A stretch of DNA of 10,386 bases from Blastocatellia bacterium UBA7656. GTDB taxonomy: Bacteria; Acidobacteriota; Blastocatellia; UBA7656. Under the pieces are notes generated by a model. That model ran no database searches and was not told where the DNA came from. It saw only the letters and a program-made list of their open reading frames with translations. Below are positions 5,630-10,386 of this stretch, in pieces; position 1 is the stretch's first letter; each line of letters opens with the position of its first letter. The position numbers and the translations under genes are program-made. The stretch covers positions 1 through 10,386 of the forward strand of contig DLHY01000008.1 in NCBI GenBank assembly GCA_002483445.1, written 5' to 3'.

Positions 5630-7231
5630 ATGAAATTGCTTCGAGCCGACCAGATGCGCGAAGTCGACCGCTTGACCTCAGAGCGTTACCATATTCCGAG
5701 TCTGTTGTTGATGGAGAACGCTGCCGCGCGGACAGTCGAGGCGGTTGAAAAAATGTTCGGGTCTGTCTCAGGCAAGCGCGCCGTGATCTTATGCGGCAAG
5801 GGCAACAACGGTGGAGACGGCGCAGCCATCGCCCGACAGTTGTGGATGCGAGGATGCAGTGTCGATCTTTTGCTCCTCGGTCGCATCGATGAAGCTCAGG
5901 GCGATGCGCGGATCAACTTCGAGATTGTTCGCGCTCTTTCTGAAAGCGACCGGCTTCGCCTCATCGAGATTGAGAGCCTGGAGCGATTGAGGGTAGCGAG
6001 CGCGGCATCATTCGATTTCGTCTTCGATGCGATCTTAGGCACAGGGCTGACTCGTCCAGCTTCAGGCATCTTTGAAGAGGCCATAAATATAATCAACGCG
6101 CTCGGCCAAAAAACGCCCGTCATCGCAGTCGATATTCCGTCGGGCGTTTCGTCAGATTCTTTTGAACTGATAGGCCCGACAGTACGGGCTCATCTCACTG
6201 TAACATTCACTGCGCCGAAACCGGCCAATGCGCTTCCGCCCGCAAGCGATCTGAGCGGCGAGCTTGTCGTAGCGTCCATCGGCTCTCCTCAAGAGCTTAT
6301 ACTTTCATCAGGCTCGCAGCTTTCACTCGTTGAGCGTGAAATGATCGCGCGATGGCTCGATCAATCGAGGCGCAGCGCGCACGCGAACAAGGGCGACGCA
6401 GGCAAAGTTCTCATCCTTGCAGGCTCGCGAGGAAAGACCGGCGCGGCCTCGCTTGCAGGCGACGCGGCTCTGCGAGCAGGCGCGGGACTTGTCACCATTG
6501 CGACGCCTGAGTCTTCATTGCCGGTTGTGGCTTCTCTCTGCATTGCGGAATGCATGACCGAGCCTTTGGACGAAACCCCTACAGGCTCGATTTCTCGCAT
6601 GGCCGCTCCGCGCGCCGTCGAGCTTTCCTCTGCGCGCGATGTCGCGGCAATCGGGCCGGGGCTTGGATCACTTGATGAAATGACGCGCCACTTCGTGCGC
6701 GAGTTTGTCACTTCTCGCCCGCGCCCGACTGTCGTAGACGCTGATGCCCTGAACTCGCTCGCGCCGTGGGATGCTTCGATCAAAGGCAGCGCGGAGTTTC
6801 CTCTCATACTCACCCCGCATCCCGGCGAGATGGCCCGAATGACCGAAAAGACTGTCGAAGAAGTTCTTCGTGATCGCGTTGAAATAGCGCGCGAGTTCTC
6901 CTCGGCCCAAAATTTGATTCTCGTCCTCAAAGGCAGCCGCACGCTCATAGCCGCGCCCGATGGCGAAGTCTACGTCAACTCGACGGGCAACTCTGGGATG
7001 GCAACGGCAGGCACGGGCGATGTGCTTACAGGGATGATCGCAGGGCTGATGGCGCAAAAGCCCATTGATCCGCTCGGCGCGACCATCGCCGCCGTTTATC
7101 TGCACGGACTCGCGGGAGACATCGCGGCTTCGCGCACGAGTACGAGAGCGATGATCGCTTCCGATATCTCAAGGTGTCTCGGCGATGCTTTCATAGAAGT
7201 CGGCGGCGCTGCTGAAAGGCTCAACAGGTAA
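5630..7231 (+). CDS. nnr: Bifunctional NAD(P)H-hydrate epimerase / ADP-dependent NAD(P)H-hydrate dehydratase
   Basis: 533 residues. It repairs damaged NADHX/NADPHX: the N-terminal YjeF_N domain (about 1-220) interconverts the R and S epimers and the C-terminal ribokinase-like domain (about 240-525) dehydrates the S form back to NAD(P)H using ADP. N-domain marks are LLLMENAA (25-32), CGKGNNGGDG (55-64), FDAILGTGL (132-140) and VDIPSGVSSD (167-176). C-domain marks are KGDAGKVLILAGSRGKTGAA (254-273), AAIGPGLG (339-346), VDADALNSL (369-377), TPHPGE (395-400), LKGSRT (433-438) and the catalytic GTGD (461-464). Both active sites look intact, and length equals that of E. coli Nnr. ATG5630 is preferred over GTG5609, which lies inside the promoter spacer. 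tsaE follows after 6 nt, the same neighbour as in E. coli. Confidence 0.96.
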   Translation: MKLLRADQMREVDRLTSERYHIPSLLLMENAAARTVEAVEKMFGSVSGKRAVILCGKGNNGGDGAAIARQLWMRGCSVDLLLLGRIDEAQGDARINFEIVRALSESDRLRLIEIESLERLRVASAASFDFVFDAILGTGLTRPASGIFEEAINIINALGQKTPVIAVDIPSGVSSDSFELIGPTVRAHLTVTFTAPKPANALPPASDLSGELVVASIGSPQELILSSGSQLSLVEREMIARWLDQSRRSAHANKGDAGKVLILAGSRGKTGAASLAGDAALRAGAGLVTIATPESSLPVVASLCIAECMTEPLDETPTGSISRMAAPRAVELSSARDVAAIGPGLGSLDEMTRHFVREFVTSRPRPTVVDADALNSLAPWDASIKGSAEFPLILTPHPGEMARMTEKTVEEVLRDRVEIAREFSSAQNLILVLKGSRTLIAAPDGEVYVNSTGNSGMATAGTGDVLTGMIAGLMAQKPIDPLGATIAAVYLHGLAGDIAASRTSTRAMIASDISRCLGDAFIEVGGAAERLNR

Positions 7232-7237
7232 GCGCGC

Positions 7238-7690
7238 GTGTCGGATCAAACACATATCGATTCACTTTTTGGCTCGCGCGTCACCCGCTCGCCCGAAGAG
7301 ACATTCGAGTTCGGGCGAAAGATCGGAGAAAGCATCGCGGGAGGATCGATCATCTTGCTTCACGGCGATCTTGGCGCGGGCAAAACGCTTTTCACAAAAG
7401 GTCTGGCCGAAGGCTTAGGCATAGACGCGGAGGATGTCACAAGCCCGACGTTTACGCTCGTCAACATTCACGATGGTAGATTGCGACTTTATCACATCGA
7501 TCTCTATCGCCTCGACGAAGGCGCGTGCCGCGAGCTTGGGATTGAAGAAATGTTTGCAGACCCGAACGGGGTAACGGTGATCGAGTGGGCCGAACGTCTC
7601 GGCTTTGCGCCCGACAATGCGATTGAAATAGAAATCGAATACGTCTCTGAAAGCAAGCGAAAAATTTCAATCAGCCGAAAGGCGAAATGA
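7238..7690 (+). CDS. tsaE: tRNA threonylcarbamoyladenosine biosynthesis ATPase TsaE
   Basis: 150 residues, matching the usual length. TsaE is the P-loop ATPase that works with the TsaB-TsaD complex to place t6A at position 37 of ANN-decoding tRNAs; it is essential in many bacteria. Visible motifs are Walker A GDLGAGKT (43-50), the switch segment TSPTFTLV (68-75), YHIDLYRL (85-92) and the Walker B-like VIEWAERL (114-121). The start is GTG7238, with a modest ribosome site AGGTAAG that overlaps the nnr stop codon, so the pair is probably translated from one mRNA. tsaB or tsaD are not in the window. The convergent neighbour is frr. Confidence 0.95.
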   Translation: MSDQTHIDSLFGSRVTRSPEETFEFGRKIGESIAGGSIILLHGDLGAGKTLFTKGLAEGLGIDAEDVTSPTFTLVNIHDGRLRLYHIDLYRLDEGACRELGIEEMFADPNGVTVIEWAERLGFAPDNAIEIEIEYVSESKRKISISRKAK

Positions 7691-7693
7691 AAA

Positions 7694-7735
7694 AGTCTGG
7701 AGTCGAGAGTCTGGAGTCCGTTATTTGGAGTCGTC
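7694..7735. repeat. Heptad repeat run after tsaE
   Basis: Six 7-nt units follow the tsaE stop by 3 nt: AGTCTGG, AGTCGAG, AGTCTGG, AGTCCGT, TATTTGG, AGTCGTC. The first and third units are identical, so an 11-nt word recurs at a distance of 14 nt. There is no coding potential. It is the same kind of period-7 intergenic repeat seen elsewhere in the window with different wording. Confidence 0.65.
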
Positions 7736-7767
7736 TCTGACGACATGAAAGACTCCTCAGAAAAGGT

Positions 7768-7790
7768 ACAGTAGGCTGCCAGCCTGCTGT
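7768..7790 (+). terminator. Palindrome, possible tsaE terminator, left member of a pair
   Basis: A 10-bp stem (7768-7777 with 7781-7790, one G-U pair) closes a GCC triloop and is followed on the plus strand by TTCTCCAATTTT, a weak T-rich tail. It lies 77 nt after tsaE. Its core AGGCTGCCAGCCT is the exact reverse complement of the core of the palindrome at 7819-7839, so it may be a REP-type repeat that also ends transcription. Confidence 0.5.
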
Positions 7791-7818
7791 TTCTCCAATT
7801 TTCATATTTTCAGGGCGT

Positions 7819-7839
7819 GAACAGGCTGGCAGCCTGTTC
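7819..7839. repeat. Palindrome, right member of an inverted pair
   Basis: A perfect 9-bp stem GAACAGGCT / AGCCTGTTC with a GGC triloop, followed by TAC, lies 17 nt from the end of frr. Together with 7768-7790 it forms two palindromes in opposite orientation 28 nt apart, like a BIME of REP sequences. A longer hairpin between the two copies is also possible. No T-tract follows on the minus strand. Confidence 0.7.
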
Positions 7840-7856
7840 TACATCACCGACTTCTT

Positions 7857-8417
7857 TCAGACTGTCATCACTTCTTTTTCCTTATGCTCTGAAAGGTTGT
7901 TGATATCTGTTATGTGCTGATCCGTAAGTTTCTGCACCTGATCCAGTCCGTCGCGCTCCGCATCTTCGGAGATGGTCTTGTCCTTGAGCATCTTTTTCAG
8001 ATGATCATTGGCATCGCGGCGCACGTTGCGAATGGCCGTGCGATGCTCTTCAGCTATTTCATGAACGACCTTGACCATCTGTTTGCGCCGCTCTTCCGTG
8101 AGCGGCGGTATAGGCACTCTTACAAGCTTGCCGTCATTCGAAGGATTGAGTCCAAGATCGCTCGCCCGTATAGCCTTTTCAATTGCGGCTATCTGTGTGG
8201 GATCGAAAGGCTGAACGGTGAGCATCGTAGGCTCAGGCGCGTGAATCGTCGCCACCTGATTGAGCGGCATCTCTGTGCCATAGTATTCGACCGTAACCGT
8301 GTCGAGAATGCTGATCGTTGCGCGCCCGGTTCTGACTGAAGCGAGTTTTTTGCGCGCATCTTCGACCGCTGCGCTCATTCGCCTTTTGGCGTCGCTTACA
8401 ATCTCTTTGATATCCAT
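7857..8417 (-). CDS. frr: Ribosome recycling factor
   Basis: 186 residues, the standard length. RRF splits post-termination 70S ribosomes together with EF-G. The triple-helix bundle and the beta/alpha domain II are recognisable: the N-terminal helix with MSAAVEDARKKLASVRTGRA (14-33), domain II around TVEYYGTEMPLNQVATIHAP (42-61) and TVQPFDPTQIAAIEKAIRAS (67-86), the hinge VRVPIPPLTEERR (99-111), and the helix HEIAEEHRTAIRNVRRDAND (119-138) with the conserved Arg pair. ATG8417 has the strong site GGAGGG 6 nt upstream. It is the last gene of the minus-strand rpsB-tsf-pyrH-frr block and lies 72 nt after pyrH. That gap carries TTTTAGA/TTTTGGA heptads and no obvious terminator. Confidence 0.97.
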   Translation of the reverse strand: MDIKEIVSDAKRRMSAAVEDARKKLASVRTGRATISILDTVTVEYYGTEMPLNQVATIHAPEPTMLTVQPFDPTQIAAIEKAIRASDLGLNPSNDGKLVRVPIPPLTEERRKQMVKVVHEIAEEHRTAIRNVRRDANDHLKKMLKDKTISEDAERDGLDQVQKLTDQHITDINNLSEHKEKEVMTV

Positions 8418-8445
8418 TCTAATCCCTCCGCATTATGAATTCCGG

Positions 8446-8466
8446 TTTTAGATTTTGGATTCTCAA
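8446..8466. repeat. Heptad repeats between pyrH and frr
   Basis: Units TTTTAGA, TTTTGGA and the degenerate TTCTCAA follow each other without gaps in the 72-nt pyrH-frr spacer. The wording differs from the other heptad runs of the window but the period is the same. A weak 5-bp hairpin AATGC/GCATT (8474-8487) lies beside it. Only two good units, so this is a modest call. Confidence 0.45.
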
Positions 8467-8489
8467 TCAGGATAATGCAAGCGCATTGC

Positions 8490-9227
8490 TCAGGGCGCGT
8501 CGGCTGCGCACACTATGGTTCCGACTTTTTCGCCCGTGACCACTCGCGCGATGTTGCCATGAACATTCAGGTTGAAGACGTGAATCGGCACGCCTCGCTC
8601 GCGGCAAAGGCTTATGGCCGAGGTATCCATAACCTTGAGGTCGCGTTGAATCACATCCAGGTAGGTGATGCGTTCGAACATCGTCGCCGTCTCGTCTGTT
8701 TTCGGATCAGCCGTGTAGATGCCATCGACTTTAGTGGCTTTCAAAATCGCATCGGCGCGGATTTCGAGCGCCCGCAGAGCGGCAGCCGAATCGGTCGTGA
8801 AGTACGGATTGCCCGTGCCTGCGGCGAAGATGACCACGCGGTTTTTTTCCAGATGACGGGTCGCGCGGCGGCGAATGAAAGGCTCGGCCACTTCGTGCAT
8901 CTCTATGGCGGTCATCACGCGAGTGAACACGTCCTGATTTTCGAGCGCGTCCTGAAGCGCAAGCGCGTTGATGACGGTCGCCAGCATTCCCATATAATCA
9001 GCCGAAGCGCGATCCATCCCCTTAGATGACAGAGCCACCCCGCGAAATATGTTTCCTCCGCCGACGACTATGGCTATCTGAACGCCGAGCCGGTTGACAC
9101 CCTTGATCTCCTGAGCGATGCGGGTAATGGTCGCCGGGTCGATGCCGAAGCCCTGATCGCCCATCAGGGCCTCGCCCGAAAGCTTCAACAGTATGCGCGT
9201 GTATATAGGGCTGGGTTGGGCAGACAT
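8490..9227 (-). CDS. pyrH: UMP kinase
   Basis: 245 residues, standard for bacterial UMP kinase of the amino-acid-kinase fold. It phosphorylates UMP to UDP with ATP in pyrimidine nucleotide synthesis, works as a hexamer and is usually activated by GTP and inhibited by UTP. Visible motifs are ILLKLSGEALMG (12-23), VVGGGNIFRG (54-63), DYMGMLATVINALALQDAL (77-95), the UMP site GTGNPYFTTDSAA (137-149) and the ATP-site KATKVDGIYTADP (163-175). ATG9227 is chosen because AGGAAAGG lies 10 nt upstream and the family start aligns there. The longer frame to 9326 would run through a terminator and a palindrome. It lies between tsf (100 nt upstream) and frr. Confidence 0.97.
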   Translation of the reverse strand: MSAQPSPIYTRILLKLSGEALMGDQGFGIDPATITRIAQEIKGVNRLGVQIAIVVGGGNIFRGVALSSKGMDRASADYMGMLATVINALALQDALENQDVFTRVMTAIEMHEVAEPFIRRRATRHLEKNRVVIFAAGTGNPYFTTDSAAALRALEIRADAILKATKVDGIYTADPKTDETATMFERITYLDVIQRDLKVMDTSAISLCRERGVPIHVFNLNVHGNIARVVTGEKVGTIVCAADAP

Positions 9228-9249
9228 TTTTTCGTTGCCTTTCCTGTTC

Positions 9250-9284
9250 CCCTTTGCGGGGAGTCGAGCGCAACCATGCGCTAC
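9250..9284. repeat. Two small palindromes in the pyrH leader
   Basis: CCCC-TTTGC-GGGG (9250-9262) and AGCGCA-ACCA-TGCGCT (9267-9282, followed by AC) lie just upstream of the pyrH ribosome site. The second resembles the AGCGCAA...TTGCGCTAC element at 3045-3069 in arm sequence and in its trailing CTAC. Either could fold in the pyrH leader, but the Shine-Dalgarno itself (9238-9245) is not inside a stem. Confidence 0.5.
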
Positions 9285-9293
9285 GGGGCGAGC

Positions 9294-9320
9294 AATAAAA
9301 AAGCCTCTCTCGCGAGAGGC
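9294..9320 (-). terminator. Intrinsic terminator directly after tsf
   Basis: On the minus strand the 7-bp stem GCCTCTC / GAGAGGC (9320-9314 with 9309-9303) with a 4-nt loop is followed at once by TTTTTTATT (9302-9294). It begins 7 nt after the tsf stop. This is a textbook rho-independent terminator, so pyrH-frr would depend on read-through or its own promoter. Confidence 0.85.
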
Positions 9321-9327
9321 TTTCATC

Positions 9328-10002
9328 CTACTTGCTGTCGCCGAGGAGTTCCTGAACCTCGGCGCTCAGATCCGAGACACGTTTTTCTAATCCTTCGCCC
9401 ATCTTGAATCGGATGAAGCGGCGAACGCGGATGTTCTCGCCCGTCTTCGAAATCATATTTCGCACAAGATCACCGACCGTTATGTTTTGATCCTTGACGA
9501 AAGGCTGCTCCATCAAACAGGTCTCCTGATAAAACTTCGACAACTTTCCTTCGATGATTTTTTCAAGCACCTGTTCGGGCTTGCCAGCGTTTTTGGGATC
9601 GAGTCTGGCCTGTTCCAGAGCTATCTCATGCTCTTTATCCAACACACTTTGAGACACGTCTTCTTTCGAGACGAATCTCGGCTCGGCGGCGGTTATGTGC
9701 ATCGCCAGATCGTGAACGAAGGAGCGGAAATCCTCGCCGCGAGCGACAAAATCCGTCTCGCAGTTGACTTCGACCAGCACGCCTATCTTCCCGCCCGCGT
9801 GAATGTAAGCGTCAACCATGCCTTCGGCTGCCACGCGGCCCGACTTCTTGGTTGCGGTCGCAAGTCCGCGCTTGCGCAAAACCTCTATAGCTTTTTCTTC
9901 GTCGCCGCCCGCTTCGGTGAGCGCGGATTTACACTCCATAATTCCCGCGCCGGTTTTCTCTCTGAGAGCTTTTATTGCGGCTTGTGTTATTTCATTCGCC
10001 AT
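9328..10002 (-). CDS. tsf: Translation elongation factor Ts
   Basis: 224 residues, the short form found in Thermus- and cyanobacteria-like proteins rather than the 283 residues of E. coli. EF-Ts is the nucleotide exchange factor of EF-Tu. The UBA-like N-domain is ITQAAIKALREKTGAGIMEC (5-24) through AIEVLRKRGLA (38-48). The core contains VLVEVNCETDFVARGEDF (75-92) with the EF-Tu-contacting TDFVAR (83-88), and it then has a single core repeat, QETCLMEQPFVKDQNITVGD (159-178), ending in the helix ENIRVRRFIRFKMGEGLEK. ATG10002 follows AAGGAG at a long 12-nt spacing. rpsB lies upstream, 168 nt away, and an intrinsic terminator follows. Confidence 0.97.
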   Translation of the reverse strand: MANEITQAAIKALREKTGAGIMECKSALTEAGGDEEKAIEVLRKRGLATATKKSGRVAAEGMVDAYIHAGGKIGVLVEVNCETDFVARGEDFRSFVHDLAMHITAAEPRFVSKEDVSQSVLDKEHEIALEQARLDPKNAGKPEQVLEKIIEGKLSKFYQETCLMEQPFVKDQNITVGDLVRNMISKTGENIRVRRFIRFKMGEGLEKRVSDLSAEVQELLGDSK

Positions 10003-10023
10003 TACTGATCGCTTCTCCTTCAG

Positions 10024-10044
10024 AAAACAGTTTTCAGTTTTCAG
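10024..10044. repeat. Heptad repeats upstream of tsf
   Basis: The units AAAACAG, TTTTCAG and TTTTCAG, followed by the degenerate TTTTCCA, lie about 20 nt before the tsf start, next to its ribosome site. The first and second units form a short inverted repeat GAAAAC/GTTTTC. The wording recalls the palindrome in the promoter at 5465-5480. Confidence 0.6.
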
Positions 10045-10094
10045 TTTTCCATCATTTCAGGATGTTGTTGAAAACGACCTGAATGAGTGATCTG

Positions 10095-10152
10095 AAAAAA
10101 ATGCCGGATGTTGAAAATCAGATGTCAGTCACCTGATGACATCCGACATCCG
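10095..10152 (-). terminator. Probable terminator between rpsB and tsf
   Basis: On the minus strand, 18 nt after the rpsB stop, an outer 7-bp stem CGGATGT / ACATCCG (10152-10146 with 10111-10105) encloses an inner 7-bp stem GATGTCA / TGACATC (10143-10137 with 10127-10121). The structure is followed after 3 nt by seven T (10101-10095). The right part consists of two CATCCGA heptads (10140-10153 on the plus strand), so a repeat seems to have been built into the hairpin. It is less compact than the tsf terminator and may be leaky. Confidence 0.55.
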
Positions 10153-10170
10153 ATTATGTCTGTTATTTTC

Positions 10171-10386
10171 CTACTCAGTCGACTCGCTGCTTTCTTCCGC
10201 TCTCGGCTCTTCCGCCGCGAGGGTTTCAACCGCAGGTTGAGCTTCAGGCGCTGCGACTGGGGCAGCCTCGCCCACAGGCTGAGATTCAATTACTACAGCA
10301 GGCTCCGGGACGGGAGGAGCGCCCGGCGGAACATAAGTGGTGCGGCGGCCTCCCCGGCGGTCGCGCCCGCGCGGACGGCGGCCTTC
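10171..10386 (-). CDS. rpsB: Ribosomal protein S2, C-terminal tail (partial)
   Basis: Only the last 71 codons are in the window; the conserved S2 body lies beyond base 10386. The identification rests on position, since rpsB precedes tsf in most bacteria, and on the tail's composition. It starts with a basic Arg/Gly stretch (RRPRGRDRRGGRRTTYVPPG), then becomes rich in Pro, Ala, Val and Glu and ends in an acidic AEESSESTE before the TAG stop. E. coli S2 has no such extension. Arg-rich then acidic, Ala/Pro-rich tails suggest a disordered segment that could contact rRNA or regulate assembly; this is inference. No other start or gene fits this frame. A Gly/Arg-rich RNA-binding protein is the main alternative. 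Confidence 0.8.
   Translation of the reverse strand, partial: EGRRPRGRDRRGGRRTTYVPPGAPPVPEPAVVIESQPVGEAAPVAAPEAQPAVETLAAEEPRAEESSESTE

Noticed and set aside
6361..7105. Long minus-strand frames inside nnr
   Set aside because: Ser/Arg/Ala-rich shadow translations opposite an intact enzyme with all motifs in place; a GC-skewed codon effect.
9228..9326. N-terminal extension of PyrH up to 9326
   Set aside because: The extra frame is the tsf terminator and a palindromic leader; UMP kinases start near the MSAQPSPIYTRILLKLSGE region, where a ribosome site is present.
9487..10090. Plus-strand frames opposite tsf
   Set aside because: Antisense shadows of a conserved gene; no ribosome site and no recognisable domain.

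Overview
The window looks like chromosomal DNA of moderate-to-high GC from a Gram-negative-type bacterium. My best guess is an acidobacterium, class Blastocatellia or a relative. That is inference from the long Arg/Gly-then-acidic tail on ribosomal protein S2, the pile-up of VOC, AHSA1, DUF1579 and DUF1963 proteins, and intergenic DNA full of 7-nt repeats and short palindromes. No 16S or tRNA is present to prove it. There is no phage, transposase, CRISPR or toxin-antitoxin gene.

Layout. (1) 1-1437, plus strand: the C-terminal two thirds of a hydantoinase A / 5-oxoprolinase family protein. Its recognisable homology begins exactly where a 120-bp block of inverted heptad repeats ends, and the reading frame stays open through that block to the window edge. 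(2) 1579-5388, minus strand: seven closely packed small genes, transcribed in the order DUF1579 exported protein, VOC, DUF1963, AHSA1-type SRPBCC, second SRPBCC, VOC, VOC. All but one have a strong Shine-Dalgarno sequence. A good sigma70-type promoter lies at 5455-5483. The proteins are ligand-binding folds with no recognisable enzyme or regulator beside them, so the shared role is unknown. (3) 5630-7690, plus strand: nnr (NAD(P)HX epimerase/dehydratase) and tsaE (tRNA t6A synthesis ATPase), a conserved housekeeping pair. nnr has a near-consensus promoter placed so that its mRNA would be leaderless or nearly so. (4) 7857-10386, minus strand: the translation block rpsB (C-terminal tail only), tsf, pyrH, frr, in the order found in most bacteria. 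Here it is interrupted by a textbook intrinsic terminator after tsf and a weaker one after rpsB.

Between the genes nearly every gap holds either a perfect or near-perfect short palindrome (3000-3067, 7768-7839, 9267-9282, 1496-1544) or runs of 7-nt repeats of several unrelated sequences (1-20, 91-120, 7694-7735, 8446-8466, 10024-10044, 10140-10153). These repeat families, the repeat block inside the hydantoinase frame, the seven-gene VOC/SRPBCC cluster and the leaderless nnr start are the items most worth a second look. I see no clear-cut new defence or mobile system.
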